DNA of 64,000 bases, taken from contig NZ_RQXX01000003.1 of the NCBI RefSeq assembly GCF_004011175.1, positions 124,001 through 188,000 on the forward strand. Reading direction: 5' to 3'. Positions 10,152-20,550 of this stretch are shown here, piece by piece. The notes beneath the pieces were generated by a model. That model did not search any database. It saw only the letters and a list, made by a program, of their open reading frames with translations, and had not been told where the DNA came from. This stretch comes from Mesobaculum littorinae. Lineage in GTDB: Bacteria > Pseudomonadota > Alphaproteobacteria > Rhodobacterales > Rhodobacteraceae. Positions within the stretch are counted from its first letter, which is position 1; the number at the start of each line of letters is the position of its first letter. Position numbers and translations under genes: made by a program.

Positions 10152-10263
10152 CCGGCCCCTTGCTGCGGGCAAGCCCAATCAGACCCGGCGCGACCTGACC
10201 GCGCGAACCGGCGCAGGGCCGGGCCCGGCCGCGGCACGTCTCTGCGGCACGGTCGTTGCGGGT

Positions 10264-11139
10264 TCAGACCCTGCGGCGCGTGGTGACCTCGCCCCCGCCC
10301 TGAGCCGAGATGCGCGCGCAGGCGTCCGCATACCCCTCGTAGGCCACGGCCATCGCGTGGGCATTGGCGTGCAGCAGCCGGGTATCGTCGGCCATGATCG
10401 CAACATGCCCCTTCCAGAACACCAGATCGCCCCGCCGCGGAGCGGCGTCCGGAGCCAGTGCCGTGCCCACCACCTGCTCCTGCAGATCGCTGTCGCCCGG
10501 GCAGGCCAGCCCCGCCGCAAGGGCCGAGACCTGAACCAGCCCCGAGCAATCGATGCCCCAGCCGGTATTCCCGGCCCAGAGGTAGGGCGTGCCGAGAAAC
10601 CGCTCGGCCTCGGCCACCCGGTCCGGCGCGGGCGTGACAAGCGGGCGCAGATGGGATTCGGGCACCATGCCGCGCCAGCCCCCCGCCGCCACCGCGACCC
10701 AGCCCGCGGCCCCGCCACCCGTCGCCCCCGTGGCTCCGGTCGTCTTGCCCTCGGTCACCCGCCGCAGGCGCGCGCCGTAGGGCAGCGCCAGAAGCGGCGG
10801 GCGCTTGAGGTCGGGCGCGGGGTAGAGATGGGTCTGCCGGACCGCCACCGCATGGTCCGCGTCGACCGGCGCCCCCAGCGCCGCCTCGGCCACGTAGCCG
10901 CAATAGCCGTCCTTCGCAGACTCGACAAAGGCCCACCCCCCGCGCCGTTCGTACACCGTGACCGCATCGCCGAAGATCAGCTCGCGGTCGCGCGGGCCGT
11001 GGGGCGCGGCGTGCAGAAAGGCCTGGGGCCGCGCCACTGCCGCCGCGACGCCCGCGACAAAGCTGGCGGCCGCGACCTGCCCGCGCAGGCGCAACGCGGC
11101 AACGCGGCCATTGGCCGGGGTCAGGCGCCGGTCGCTCAC
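10264..11139 (-). CDS. NlpC/P60 family cell-wall peptidase
   Basis: C40 cysteine peptidase of about 291 residues that likely cleaves peptidoglycan stem peptides. An N-terminal SH3-like region is followed by the NlpC/P60 domain: catalytic cysteine in GIDCSGLVQ, histidine in KGHVAIM, and a third polar residue in LLHANAHAM. It probably starts at GTG 11139, which overlaps the stop of the leucyl aminopeptidase gene (GTGA) and makes the two a coupled pair. No clear signal peptide, so it may act on recycled muropeptides in the cytosol, in line with its peptidase partner; this is inference. Confidence 0.87.
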   Translation of the reverse strand: MSDRRLTPANGRVAALRLRGQVAAASFVAGVAAAVARPQAFLHAAPHGPRDRELIFGDAVTVYERRGGWAFVESAKDGYCGYVAEAALGAPVDADHAVAVRQTHLYPAPDLKRPPLLALPYGARLRRVTEGKTTGATGATGGGAAGWVAVAAGGWRGMVPESHLRPLVTPAPDRVAEAERFLGTPYLWAGNTGWGIDCSGLVQVSALAAGLACPGDSDLQEQVVGTALAPDAAPRRGDLVFWKGHVAIMADDTRLLHANAHAMAVAYEGYADACARISAQGGGEVTTRRRV

Positions 11140-12512
11140 AGTCCCAGCGCCCGCGGCAGGGCCTGCAGAAGCGCCCGTGCCCCCTGCCCCACGCCGCCCT
11201 TGGGCCGGCCGGGGGCCGCGGTCGGCTGCCAGCCGTAGATGTCGAAATGCAGGTACGATTCGGGCGCGAAGCGTCGCAGGAACAGCGCCGCGGTGATCGA
11301 TCCGGCAAAGCCGCCCTTGGGCGCGTTGTCCAGATCGGCGATCCCGGGCTCCAGCATCGTCTCGTACGGGTCCCAGAACGGCATGCGCCACACCGGGTCG
11401 GCCGCCCGCGTGCCCGCCTCGGACAGCACGCCGGCCAAGGTGTCGTCACCGGTGTAGAAGGGGGCGAGGTCGGGGCCCACCGCGACCCGCGCGGCCCCCG
11501 TCAGCGTCGCCATCGACACGGTCAGCGCGCTCTCTTCCTCGGCGGCGAGGGCCAGCGCGTCGGCCAGCACCAGCCGCCCCTCGGCATCGGTGTTGTTGAT
11601 CTCGACGGTCAAACCCTTGCGCGAGGTCAGGATGTCGCCGGGCCGGAACGCCCCGCCCGACACCGCATTCTCGACCGCCGGGATCAGCACCCGCAGGCGC
11701 AACGGCAGCTTCAGCGCCATGATCGTGCGGGCCAGCCCCAGCACGGTGGCTGCGCCGCCCATGTCCTTTTTCATCAGAGCCATCGAGCTTCCGGGTTTGA
11801 GGTTCAGGCCGCCGGTGTCGAAACACACGCCCTTGCCGACCAGCGTCAGCAACGGCCCTGCGTCGCCCCAGCGCATCTCGACCAGGCGCGGCTGGGTCGC
11901 GGCGGCGCGGCCCACGGCGTGGATCATGGGAAAGCCCTCGGTCAGCAGATCGTCGCCCAGAACCGTGGTGGTGCCGGCGCCGAATTCCTGCGCCAGCGAT
12001 TCGACCGCCGCCTGCAGCGCGTCGGGCCCCATGTCGCAGGCGGGCGTGTTGATCAGGTCGCGGGTCAGCGCCTCGCCCGCGGCGATCGCCTCGATCCGCG
12101 CGGCATCGCAGCCCCGGGGCGCGACCAGCTGCGCCCCCGGGGCGGTCTGGGCGGCGTAACGGTCAAAGCGGTAGCCTTCGAGCAGCCAGCCAAGGGCGGC
12201 CTCGTCGCGCGCCTCTTCGGGCATCTCCTCCGCAATCTCCCAGTCGCCGGCGGGCAGCGCCGCGCGCACCCGGGCGAGGACAAAGCGTTCGCGGCGCCGG
12301 GCCTCGGGGCTGCCCAGCCCGGCGACGGCCGCGGCGGGCCCGTCCTCGCCCGGGATCAGCGCAACCTGCCCGGGCTTGGCCGCAAACCCGGTGGCGGTGA
12401 CAAAGGCACGGGCGGCGGCATCGAGCCCGCCCAGAAACGCGTCGAGATCCTCGGGTGCGACAAGGTGAAGCGGGCGCGCGGCGTCGGACGGGGCGGCAAA
12501 GGTCAGGGTCAT
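11136..12512 (-). CDS. Leucyl aminopeptidase family (M17) metallopeptidase
   Basis: Protein of 458 residues. The C-terminal M17 domain has the metal and active-site motifs VGKGVCFDTGGLNLKPG and NTDAEGRLVLADAL. The N-terminal ~150 residues are the variable domain. It removes N-terminal amino acids from peptides in the cytosol. Translationally coupled to the NlpC/P60 gene downstream, suggesting a joint role in peptide recycling. Confidence 0.92.
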   Translation of the reverse strand: MTLTFAAPSDAARPLHLVAPEDLDAFLGGLDAAARAFVTATGFAAKPGQVALIPGEDGPAAAVAGLGSPEARRRERFVLARVRAALPAGDWEIAEEMPEEARDEAALGWLLEGYRFDRYAAQTAPGAQLVAPRGCDAARIEAIAAGEALTRDLINTPACDMGPDALQAAVESLAQEFGAGTTTVLGDDLLTEGFPMIHAVGRAAATQPRLVEMRWGDAGPLLTLVGKGVCFDTGGLNLKPGSSMALMKKDMGGAATVLGLARTIMALKLPLRLRVLIPAVENAVSGGAFRPGDILTSRKGLTVEINNTDAEGRLVLADALALAAEEESALTVSMATLTGAARVAVGPDLAPFYTGDDTLAGVLSEAGTRAADPVWRMPFWDPYETMLEPGIADLDNAPKGGFAGSITAALFLRRFAPESYLHFDIYGWQPTAAPGRPKGGVGQGARALLQALPRALGL

Positions 12513-12904
12513 GCGGCTGGGGGCTTTCGATATGCGGAACGGTCGGGCGCGATCCTACGCCTCGTGCGCCCACCGGCAAGCCCGGCCGGCAAAAACCCGT
12601 GACCTCCGGCGAGCGGCCGCGGAGAACCAGCACAGAGCCGCCGGATGTCGAAAGCAGATGGCAGGATTCGTGGCGGACCGTGAGCCGTGGCGGCGCCTGG
12701 CGTCATCTCACCGCGCCGCCCGGGCAGGACGCCGCGGCCTACCCTCTTGGCCCGAAGCTTCGCGTCTCCGATGGGCCGGGGCACGGCCAAGAGCTCTGAC
12801 CGAAAATGCCGACCGGGCTTTCTGGCGGAACCGACCCGACCGACACGGCCTGGAGGACCGGCCAAGTGTCGCGCTCCGTACGGGAACGCGCCGTGGCCTG
12901 CCGT
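12513..12904. other. Gene-free stretch
   Basis: 392 bases between two minus-strand genes. Open frames here have arginine/proline-rich shadow composition and no recognisable domain or ribosome site. It must contain the promoter of the aminopeptidase pair, but I cannot mark it. Confidence 0.5.
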
Positions 12905-13303
12905 TCAGCCGCGCGCGACGGCGGTGCGCGGCAGGGCCTCGGACACGCCGCGTACCAGCCGCCCCAGCCGGTCGAGGTTCGCGGCGAGCGCCGGGGTGTC
13001 GTGACGCGAGGACAGCATCGCCACCCGTGCCGCCACCAGCGCGGGCAGGTCGAGCCCCAGCGGCGTGCAGATAGCCCCGATCTCTTCGCTGACCTGCGCC
13101 AGCCGCGCGAAGCGTCCCGCCTGAAAGGCAGCCTCGGCAAAGGCCATCGTATCGGCAAGATCGTCGAGGATCCCGCACATCGCCTGCCGCGCCCAGCGGC
13201 GCGCATCGCCACCATCCGTGCAGGACAGGAACTGGGCCAGCCGGTCGGGATCGACCGAGACGGGTTCGACCGGACGAAGCCGGATGGGGGCGGTCTGGGA
13301 CAT
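12905..13303 (-). CDS. Hypothetical protein, divergent from carbonic anhydrase
   Basis: 132 residues, not recognised. The composition is that of a real soluble helical protein (balanced charges, many alanine/leucine heptads, CGILDDLADTMAFAEAAF in the middle) rather than of an antisense shadow. An AAGGAT lies about 10 bases upstream of ATG 13303. It shares a 138 bp divergent promoter region with the carbonic anhydrase gene. Confidence 0.6.
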   Translation of the reverse strand: MSQTAPIRLRPVEPVSVDPDRLAQFLSCTDGGDARRWARQAMCGILDDLADTMAFAEAAFQAGRFARLAQVSEEIGAICTPLGLDLPALVAARVAMLSSRHDTPALAANLDRLGRLVRGVSEALPRTAVARG

Positions 13304-13441
13304 GGTCTATCGATCCTTCTGCTCGCCCGAGACATGACATATCAAGCTGAACAAAACCTTGTCCCGCGCCCGGAAGAGCCTCGCATTTCGCGCAATTTGC
13401 AGTATTTACCCGCCAACGCTCACGAACCCGAGGAACGCATC

Positions 13442-14089
13442 ATGGATCATATCCGCCCCCTCCCCGCCTATCTCGTGCAGCGCTACCACGGCTGGCGCGC
13501 GACCAGTTTTGCCGAGAACCGCTCGTGGTATCGCCGGCTGGCCGACGAAGGCCAGCGCCCGCGCGCCATGGTGATCTCGTGCTGCGACAGCCGGGTGCAC
13601 GTCACCTCGATCTTCGGCGCCGAGCAGGGCGAATTCTTCATCCACCGCAACATCGCCAACCTCGTCCCGCCCTACGAACCCGACGGCGACCATCACGGCA
13701 CCTCGGCCGCGGTCGAATTCGCGGTGACATCGCTCAAGGTCGCGCACCTGATCGTGCTGGGGCATTCGCGCTGCGGCGGGGTGCAGGGCTGCTATCACAT
13801 GTGTTCCGGCCACGCGCCCGAACTGGACGAAAAGACCAGCTTTGTCGGCCGCTGGATGGACATCCTGCGGCCGGGCTTCGCCCGCCTGCCCGAGGGCGAC
13901 GACGCCACCCGCCAGCAGGCGCTGGAGTTCGAGGCGGTGAAGGTATCGCTGGAGAACCTGATGACCTTCCCCTTCATCGCCGAACGGGTGGAAAGCGGGG
14001 ATCTGTCGCTGCACGGATTGTGGAACGATATCGCAGAGGGTGGGCTTATGGCGCTCGACCCGCGCGACGGGTCCTTCCACCCGGTCTGA
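13442..14089 (+). CDS. Beta-class carbonic anhydrase
   Basis: Zinc enzyme of 215 residues interconverting CO2 and bicarbonate. Zinc and active-site residues are in SCCDSRV (Cys, Asp, Arg) and in LGHSRCGGV (His, Cys), spaced as in the beta class. The family-typical N-terminus LVQRYHGWRATSF follows ATG 13442; AGGAACGCATC precedes it. Cytosolic. Confidence 0.93.
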   Translation: MDHIRPLPAYLVQRYHGWRATSFAENRSWYRRLADEGQRPRAMVISCCDSRVHVTSIFGAEQGEFFIHRNIANLVPPYEPDGDHHGTSAAVEFAVTSLKVAHLIVLGHSRCGGVQGCYHMCSGHAPELDEKTSFVGRWMDILRPGFARLPEGDDATRQQALEFEAVKVSLENLMTFPFIAERVESGDLSLHGLWNDIAEGGLMALDPRDGSFHPV

Positions 14090-14104
14090 TGCCTGGGCCC
14101 CGAA

Positions 14105-14121
14105 GGCCGGTCGCACCGGCC
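14105..14121 (+). terminator. Stem-loop after carbonic anhydrase
   Basis: Perfect 7 bp stem GGCCGGT/ACCGGCC with a 3-base loop, 15 bases after the stop codon. No T run follows, so termination is only likely, not shown. Confidence 0.4.
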
Positions 14122-14329
14122 CTCGCCGTCCTCCTGCACCCACCCCGCACAGGCGGCGGGACATGTCGTCGGGGCCCGTCGCAGGACCCTGGGGGATCGG
14201 CCTCGGACGTCATCCCCTGCCGCCACTCTTGACCCTGCACTGCGTCAGGTCGGGGCCATGGCGACATGCGGCGTATCCGGCCGGGGCAGGGTCGGGCGGG
14301 GCGGGCCGGTCGACGCCGACGCGCGGGGT

Positions 14330-14860
14330 TCAGTCCTGCTGCTCTTCCAGCCCTTCGGGCGGGGCGGCCGGCGTGCGCACGCCGGCGGCGCGGAACCGGT
14401 CGAGTTCGCGATACTGGTCCAGCGCCTGCGGACCATAGGCGTCGTAGTAGACGTTGACGTCGAAGACCCGCTCAAGCAGGCGGCCGTTGCGGCGGCTGCG
14501 GAACTCGGCATCGGCCTGCGCCAGTTCGCGCCGGATCCCGGGGTCCGTGCCGAAGCGCGTGGCATGGCCCACCAGCGCGGAATCGCGCACGCCGCCACCC
14601 ACGACCCGCGTCCCGTCGCCGCCCAGCGCGGCCACCGCATCGGCGGCGGGGGTGGGATCGGCACGGTTGGCGCCACCCGGCGTGGGCGCGGGCAGCGCCG
14701 CGAAATCCTCGGGCGCCTGCAGGGCCTTGGGCGGCAGAATCGCGAATTCGTCCGGTCCCTCCCCGGTCGAGCGCAGGTTCATCAGCCCGTCGTCGTCCGA
14801 GCAGCCCGCAAGCAGCGCCAGCGCCGCAACGCCCGTGATGATGCCTGACCGTGCCCGCAT
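14330..14860 (-). CDS. DUF3035 lipoprotein
   Basis: Exported protein of 176 residues with signal peptide and lipobox (ALALLAGCSDDD). The mature part starts with a segment rich in Pro/Asp (GPDEFAILPPKALQAPEDF), the hallmark of DUF3035 proteins, and has a charged helix (FRSRRNGRLLERVFDVNVYYD). Function unknown. GGAGG lies 8 bases before ATG 14860. Last gene of the rsmB-heparinase-purH-lspA run; sitting after the lipoprotein signal peptidase fits its being a lipoprotein. Confidence 0.85.
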   Translation of the reverse strand: MRARSGIITGVAALALLAGCSDDDGLMNLRSTGEGPDEFAILPPKALQAPEDFAALPAPTPGGANRADPTPAADAVAALGGDGTRVVGGGVRDSALVGHATRFGTDPGIRRELAQADAEFRSRRNGRLLERVFDVNVYYDAYGPQALDQYRELDRFRAAGVRTPAAPPEGLEEQQD

Positions 14861-14934
14861 GCGCGCCCTCCTGCCCCGTCGGGGTTCCGACGTTTCCGTT
14901 GCCCGTGGTGTCTTATCCGATCGCCACCGGGGCG

Positions 14935-15417
14935 TCACGGGGTCTTCTTCCTGTCCGGCTTGCGGCCGGTGAACAGCAAAAGCCCCCCCGCCCCCACGAA
15001 GATCGCGATATCGGCGACGTTGAAGGCATAGGGGTTCTCGATCCCGCAGCAGGTGACGTTCAGGAAATCCGCCACCGCGCCGTAGATGATGCGGTCGAGC
15101 ACGTTGCCCAGCGCCCCGCCCACCAGAAGACCGGCGGACATCAGCCCCCAGCGGCCCGGCGGATCGCGCCACATCCACACCAGCACCCAGCCCGAGATCG
15201 CCAGCGCCAGCGCCACCAGCACCCAGCGCATGATGTCGGCATCATGCGAGAAGAGCCCGAAGTTCACCCCCCGGTTCCATGCCATGCGGAAGGAAAGCCA
15301 AGGCGGCAGGACATCGATCGTGCCGACCGAGCGCAGGTTGGCGACATTCACGACGAGGACCTTGGTGATCTGGTCGATCATGAAGGTCAGCGCCGCTGTC
15401 CGGAACAGAAGCCTCAT
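14935..15417 (-). CDS. lspA: Lipoprotein signal peptidase (signal peptidase II)
   Basis: Inner-membrane aspartyl protease, 160 residues, that removes signal peptides from lipidated prolipoproteins. Four hydrophobic segments; the two catalytic aspartates are in [10 protein letters not shown] and FNVADIAIF, and the N-terminal DQITK motif is present. Starts 7 bases after the purH stop, with GAGG before the ATG. Confidence 0.95.
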   Translation of the reverse strand: MRLLFRTAALTFMIDQITKVLVVNVANLRSVGTIDVLPPWLSFRMAWNRGVNFGLFSHDADIMRWVLVALALAISGWVLVWMWRDPPGRWGLMSAGLLVGGALGNVLDRIIYGAVADFLNVTCCGIENPYAFNVADIAIFVGAGGLLLFTGRKPDRKKTP

Positions 15418-15424
15418 GCCGACC

Positions 15425-17008
15425 TCAGTGCCGGAAATGGCGCATGCCGGTGAAGACCATGGCCAGCCCCGCCTCGTCCGCCGCCTCGATCACCTTGTCG
15501 TCGCGCATCGACCCACCCGGCTGGATCACCGCCGTGGCCCCCGCCGCCGCCGCGGTCAGAAGCCCGTCGGGAAAGGGAAAGAACGCGTCCGAGGCCACGA
15601 CCGAGCCGCGCGTCGGCGGCTCGGGCATCTGCAGCGCGCCGGCCATGTCCACGGCCTTCTGCGCGGCGATGCGGGTGGAATCGACCCGGCTCATCTGGCC
15701 CGCGCCCACGCCCACGGTGGCATCGGCCCTGGCATAGATGATCGCGTTCGATTTCACGTGCTTCGCCACGGTCCAGGCGAACATCAGGTCGCGCATCTCT
15801 TCCTCGGACGGCTGCCGCTTGGTCACGACCTTGAGGTCGGCGGGATGGCCCACGTCCTTGTCCTGCACCAGGAACCCGCCCGAGACCTGTTTCAGGATCA
15901 GCCCCGGGGTTTCCGGATCGGCCAGGTCCTCGGTCGTCAGAAGCCGCAGGTTCGGCTTTTTCGCGAAGACCTCGCGCGCCGCGTCGTCGGCACCGGGGGC
16001 GATGACGACCTCGGTGAAGATCTGGGTGATCGCTTCGGCCGTTTCGGCGTCCAGCGGCATGTTCAGCGCGACGATGCCGCCGAAGGCCGACACGCGGTCG
16101 CAGTCATAGGCCTTGGCATAGGCCTCGGCCAGCGTGGCACCGCGGGCCACGCCGCAGGGGTTGGCATGCTTGATGATGGCGCAGGCGGGTCCGTCCTCGG
16201 GTCGGAATTCGCTGACCAGCTCGAAGGCGGCGTCGGTGTCGTTGATGTTGTTGTAGGACAGCGGCTTGCCCTGGTGCGTCTGCGCCGTGGCCACGCCGGG
16301 ACGGTTGCTGCCGTCGGTGTAGAAGGCCGCCGCCTGATGCGGGTTCTCGCCGTAGCGCATGCTGAGCGCCAGCGTCCCGGCCACCGCGCGGCGGCGCGGC
16401 TGCGCCTCGCCCAGCGCGCCGGCCATCCAAGTCGACACGGCGGCGTCGTAGGCGGCGGTGCGCGCATAGGCCGTCTGCGCCAGCTTCTGGCGGAAGGCGT
16501 AGGTCGTGGCGCCGTCATTGGCGTCGAGCTCGGCCAGAAGCGGGTCGTAATCCTCGACATCCACGACGACCGAGACGAAGCCGTGGTTCTTGGCGCCCGC
16601 GCGGATCATCGCCGGGCCGCCGATGTCGATGTTCTCGATGCAATCGTCGTAGGCCGCGCCCTTGGCGACCGTCGCCTCGAACGGGTAGAGGTTCACGACC
16701 AGTAGGTCGATGCCGCCGATCCCGTGCTCTTCCATCGCGCGCCTGTGCTCGGGGTTGTCGCGCAGGGCCAGCAGGCCGCCATGCACGCCGGGGTGCAGCG
16801 TTTTGACCCGGCCGTCCATCATCTCGGGAAAGCCCGTGACGTCCGCCACGTCGCGCACGTCGAGCCCGGCGTCGCGCAGGGCGCGCGCCGACCCGCCGGT
16901 CGAGAGCAATTCGACACCGCGGGCGGCCAGCGCCTGACCCAGCTCGACGAGCCCGGTTTTGTCGGACACCGAGATCAGCGCGCGGCGGACGGGGGAAAGG
17001 TCGGTCAT
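15425..17008 (-). CDS. purH: Bifunctional AICAR transformylase / IMP cyclohydrolase
   Basis: Performs the last two steps of IMP synthesis. 528 residues from ATG 17008: N-terminal MGS-like cyclohydrolase domain ([11 protein letters not shown]), C-terminal transformylase with KHANPCGVA and the PFPDG/IQPGGS motifs. An ATG at 17026 is also in frame, but AAGGAC lies at the right distance for 17008 and 528 aa is the usual length. The message follows directly from the heparinase-like gene. Confidence 0.96.
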   Translation of the reverse strand: MTDLSPVRRALISVSDKTGLVELGQALAARGVELLSTGGSARALRDAGLDVRDVADVTGFPEMMDGRVKTLHPGVHGGLLALRDNPEHRRAMEEHGIGGIDLLVVNLYPFEATVAKGAAYDDCIENIDIGGPAMIRAGAKNHGFVSVVVDVEDYDPLLAELDANDGATTYAFRQKLAQTAYARTAAYDAAVSTWMAGALGEAQPRRRAVAGTLALSMRYGENPHQAAAFYTDGSNRPGVATAQTHQGKPLSYNNINDTDAAFELVSEFRPEDGPACAIIKHANPCGVARGATLAEAYAKAYDCDRVSAFGGIVALNMPLDAETAEAITQIFTEVVIAPGADDAAREVFAKKPNLRLLTTEDLADPETPGLILKQVSGGFLVQDKDVGHPADLKVVTKRQPSEEEMRDLMFAWTVAKHVKSNAIIYARADATVGVGAGQMSRVDSTRIAAQKAVDMAGALQMPEPPTRGSVVASDAFFPFPDGLLTAAAAGATAVIQPGGSMRDDKVIEAADEAGLAMVFTGMRHFRH

Positions 17009-17022
17009 GAAAAGGTCCTTGG

Positions 17023-18792
17023 TCATGTCAAATCGGTCAGGGCGAGCCCGTCGTCGCGATGCAGGTCGCGCACCACGTCGGGCGTGGCGTCGTCCTTGGC
17101 AAGCGACCAGCTTACCCGGGTCGCATACTCTCTTGCGGCGGAAGATAGAACGACCTGTTTTGTCGCGCGCGGTGCCAGGCGCCCGACTTGCAGGTAAACG
17201 CTGCCCTCGATCGTCATCGCCGCCTGCCCGCGATGCCGCAGGCGCCAGACCTCACCGCTTTTCAGCGTCAGGATCGCCGCGGTGCCGTCGGCGTCCATCT
17301 CGGCCTCGACATCGGGGTGCAGGTGAAAGCGCAGGCGGAACGGGATGCCGTCGTACCCGCTGTCGTCCAGGGCGCGGTCGAACCGGGCCTCGTCGGCGCG
17401 TTCGACGGTGGCCAGCACGTCCTCGCCGTCCAGCGATCGGCCGTCGATGCCAAGGTGAAGCTGGCGCACATGGGTCAGGCCGTGGGTCGCGATATAGCCG
17501 TCATGCCCGGCGATCAGCCCGCTCGACCGGTCCGACATCCGCCGTTCCAGCCGCACGTCGCGGGGCACGTCCAGCAAAAGCTCGGCCCGCTCGCCGCTGG
17601 CCAGCCCACCGGGCCCCAGCCGGGACGAGGAATAGCCCTCGATCGCCAGCGTCGAATGCGACGCGGTGGCACGGCCGGCGCGGCGCCATTTCTCGCCGAA
17701 GGGGGCGCCCGAGCCGCAGCTGACGATAAGCGGGCGGCGGCCCGACGTCAGCTCGAACGCCAGCGTCGAGGCATGTGCGTTGGCCGAACTTGCCCCCTGC
17801 GGCGGCGACGCGGCATCGAGGATCAGGGTGGTTCGGCCATGCGACAGGCGGGCGAACCCCATGGGCTGGCTGGGCACCTGCACCTCGTTGCGGCGCAGGT
17901 ACGGCGCCGCCGAGGCCAGCGCCCGGTCCAGCCGCCCCTCCAGCCCCGCGCCACCCCCGTGGAACCGCGCCAGCCCGCCGTCGCCGTGCCGCAGCGCGCG
18001 CAGCAGCGGGGCGATCCGGGCCAGCGCCTGCCCATGCGCCTGCCCCGGCCGCCGCCCCGCTGCCTCCAGCGCGGCCGCGGCCCATGCCAGGTGCGCGAAG
18101 ATCGCCAACAGCTCCTCGGGGTTGCGGCTGACGATGCCGCCGGCGCCATCGAGGTGCCCGGAGCAGTCGCGTGCCAGCCATTTCTGTGCCTGCGCCACGT
18201 GCCGGTCCAGCCCGGTCAGCGCGAGAGAGGCCAGCAAAAGCGCGGTCATCGCCTCGATCCGGGGCAGGCCCGCCGGGGCCGCGGCGCCCCGGCGCGACAG
18301 GAACCGGACATGGCGGCCAAGCGCCAGGGCAAGGCGGTCGCGCTGCACGGGCGTCGCGGCACGGCCCAGCGTGTCGGCATGATGCAGGAACCGGATCAAC
18401 CGCCGCCCCGCCAGCTCGGGGCGCCACCCCGGGCCGGTGCCGCCACCGTAGCGGCGCACCCAGTCATGGGTCCAGTCGCGCATCCGCTGCGCGGGCGCGG
18501 CCCCGGTCGCAGCGGCCAGGTCGTCGAGCCAGAGGAAGGCGTGCAGTTCCGCATCGAACCGCGGGCCGGGGCTGGGCAGGTCCCACGGCGCGGTCCCGGG
18601 CGCCTCGACCAGGGTGCCTGCGAACAGGAACTGCCCGCGCGCCAGGTCATGGCCGCGCTGCGCGCGCCCGATCGAGATCGGTTCGGGCATGGCGACAAAG
18701 CCGCCGGGCGTGCGCGCCAGCAGCGCCAGGCGCGCCTGCCAGCGATCCATCAGGCGATTGCGCTTTGCGCTCCAGCTTTCACGCTCATTCAT
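17023..18792 (-). CDS. Heparinase II/III-like protein
   Basis: 589 residues. The N-terminal half is a helical toroid-type domain (repeated Trp/Arg-rich helices such as [12 protein letters not shown]), the C-terminal half a beta-sheet heparinase II/III domain ([15 protein letters not shown], then [14 protein letters not shown], then [16 protein letters not shown]). Despite the name, the substrate in alphaproteobacteria is unknown and a cell-envelope glycan is only a guess. No obvious signal peptide. Found next to purH and rsmB, an order I associate with Rhodobacterales. Confidence 0.85.
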   Translation of the reverse strand: MNERESWSAKRNRLMDRWQARLALLARTPGGFVAMPEPISIGRAQRGHDLARGQFLFAGTLVEAPGTAPWDLPSPGPRFDAELHAFLWLDDLAAATGAAPAQRMRDWTHDWVRRYGGGTGPGWRPELAGRRLIRFLHHADTLGRAATPVQRDRLALALGRHVRFLSRRGAAAPAGLPRIEAMTALLLASLALTGLDRHVAQAQKWLARDCSGHLDGAGGIVSRNPEELLAIFAHLAWAAAALEAAGRRPGQAHGQALARIAPLLRALRHGDGGLARFHGGGAGLEGRLDRALASAAPYLRRNEVQVPSQPMGFARLSHGRTTLILDAASPPQGASSANAHASTLAFELTSGRRPLIVSCGSGAPFGEKWRRAGRATASHSTLAIEGYSSSRLGPGGLASGERAELLLDVPRDVRLERRMSDRSSGLIAGHDGYIATHGLTHVRQLHLGIDGRSLDGEDVLATVERADEARFDRALDDSGYDGIPFRLRFHLHPDVEAEMDADGTAAILTLKSGEVWRLRHRGQAAMTIEGSVYLQVGRLAPRATKQVVLSSAAREYATRVSWSLAKDDATPDVVRDLHRDDGLALTDLT

Positions 18793-19171
18793 GCGGGCGG
18801 ACGGGGCCTCGCTTCCTGCGGGTCATCGCGCGGCAGCATAAGGCCAAACGCCCCGATATGTCATCGCCCGAATTCGGCACCGCGGCGCCAAGGGGCGCAA
18901 ATGGCGAACACGCGGCGCAGGACGGGCACAGGGGAAAAGGCGCGAGGGAAAGGGCCCGGGGAACGACAGCACCGGCGGGCAAGAGAGCCGGGACGAAGGA
19001 GCACCCGGTGACGGGGCGGGCCATCGCAGACGGGGCGGGCCATCGCAGGCCAGCACCCCGCCTCTTCTGCGTCGGCGCACCGGTACGGGCCCGGACACCG
19101 GACGACGCGCCGCCGGGCCCGGGGCGCGGGCGGCGCGCGAAGGGACCTGCACGGCACCGCCGGGCGCGGGA
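18793..19171. other. Gene-free stretch with a tandem repeat
   Basis: 379 bases between heparinase-like and rsmB, both minus strand. I find no credible gene. A perfect 19 bp tandem duplication is present (see the repeat at 19011). Confidence 0.5.
19011..19048. repeat. Perfect 19 bp tandem duplication
   Basis: The unit ACGGGGCGGGCCATCGCAG occurs twice without a gap or mismatch (19011-19029 and 19030-19048), in the non-coding interval upstream of the heparinase-like gene. Confidence 0.9.
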
Positions 19172-20446
19172 TCAGGCGGGGCGGCGCAGGACGGTGATGA
19201 AGAACCCGTCCATCCCGCCGCGATCGGCCCAATAGTCGGGGCGCAGGCGCAGGCCCTCGGGCCCGATCCAGCCGGGCTCGACGCCAGGCAGGGCCAGGGC
19301 GGCGGTCTCGACCCCCAGCCCCGGGTGCCGGCCCAGCGCATCGCGAACCTGCTCCTCGCCCTCGTCGATCAGCAGCGAACAGGTGCAGAAGACCACCCGC
19401 CCGCCGGGCCGGACCAGCGTCAGAGCGCGGTCGATCAGCCGCTCCTGCAGCGCGAAGAGCTCGGGGAACCCGCCGCCGTCCTTGGCATGGGGCAGATCGG
19501 GGTGGCGCCGGATCGTGCCGGTCGCCGTGCAGGGCGCATCGAGCAGCACCGCGTCGAAGGGCTGCGCGGCGGTATGCTCCAGCGCGTCGGCGACCACGGT
19601 CTCGGCCGTCAGGCCGCAGCGGGCGAGGTTCTCGGCCACCCGCGCCATCCGCCGCTGCGAGATATCCAGCGCGGTGACCTCGGCCCCCGCCGCCGCCAGT
19701 TGCAGCGTCTTGCCCCCCGGCGCGGCACAGAGGTCGAGCACCCTTTCGCCCCGCTCGGGCGCCAGCGCGCGGACCGGCAGCGCCGCGGCGGCGTCCTGCA
19801 CCCACCACGCGCCCTCGTCATAGCCCGGCAGCGCCGAGACCTGCGGCGCGCCCGGAAGCCGCACCGATCCCGTGGGCAGCGCCTGCCCGCCCAGCCGTTC
19901 GGCCAGCGCCGCGGCATCGCCGTCGGCGGGGGTCAGGTCCAGCGGCGCGCCCGCGGCATGCGCCCGTTCGATCCCGGCGATGGCCTCCTTGCCGAAATCG
20001 GCGACAAGCGGCTTGCGCAGCCATTTCGGCAGGCGCGGTTCGGGCAGCGCGTCCCAGGCCGCCTGCCCGTCGCGCAGGACGTTGCGCAGGACCGCGTTGA
20101 CCAGCCCCCCGCGCCGCGCGGTGGCGGCATTGGCGGCCACGATCCCCACCGCGGCATCGACCACGCCATGCGGGGCGGCGCCGTCGACCATCAGCTCGTA
20201 AAGGGCCAGCCGCAGCACGTTGTGGGTAAAGATGTCGGGGCGGTTGCGCAGCAGCGGACCCAACCGGCGGTCCGACCGGTCGAGCCAGCGCAGCGCGCCC
20301 TCGGCCAGCCGTTGCGCGCGGGCGCGGTCGCCGGGGCTCAGCCCCTCGACGGTGCGGGGCAGCGCGTCCGACAGCAGCCGGCCCTCCTCGAGCACGGCGC
20401 CCATCAGGGCGATGGCGGCGCGGCGGGGGGCCTCTCCGGGTTTCAT
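19172..20446 (-). CDS. rsmB: 16S rRNA (cytosine-967-C5)-methyltransferase
   Basis: 424 residues: N-terminal NusB-like RNA-binding helical domain, C-terminal Rossmann methyltransferase. SAM site is in VLDLCAAPGGKTLQLA; the two catalytic cysteines are in DAPCTATG and FCTCSLL. Start placed at ATG 20446 with GGAGG 7 bases upstream rather than at the far-upstream ATG 20512. Divergent from the SDHAF4-like gene. Confidence 0.92.
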   Translation of the reverse strand: MKPGEAPRRAAIALMGAVLEEGRLLSDALPRTVEGLSPGDRARAQRLAEGALRWLDRSDRRLGPLLRNRPDIFTHNVLRLALYELMVDGAAPHGVVDAAVGIVAANAATARRGGLVNAVLRNVLRDGQAAWDALPEPRLPKWLRKPLVADFGKEAIAGIERAHAAGAPLDLTPADGDAAALAERLGGQALPTGSVRLPGAPQVSALPGYDEGAWWVQDAAAALPVRALAPERGERVLDLCAAPGGKTLQLAAAGAEVTALDISQRRMARVAENLARCGLTAETVVADALEHTAAQPFDAVLLDAPCTATGTIRRHPDLPHAKDGGGFPELFALQERLIDRALTLVRPGGRVVFCTCSLLIDEGEEQVRDALGRHPGLGVETAALALPGVEPGWIGPEGLRLRPDYWADRGGMDGFFITVLRRPA

Positions 20447-20550
20447 GGGCGGGCCTCCTGGGGCGACGGGGGTGATGGGGCGGCGCGGTTGCCCGCCGCC
20501 GGGTGCGGCCATATATCAACCTGACGCGCCCCGGAACAAGGAGCCCCGCC

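Noticed and set aside
12509-12865. 118-codon minus frame upstream of the aminopeptidase gene
   Set aside because: Arg/Gly/Pro-rich, no ribosome site or family resemblance, overlaps the aminopeptidase start.
17188-19011. 607-codon plus-strand frame opposite the heparinase-like gene
   Set aside because: Shadow frame rich in Arg/Pro/Gln without ribosome site or domain.
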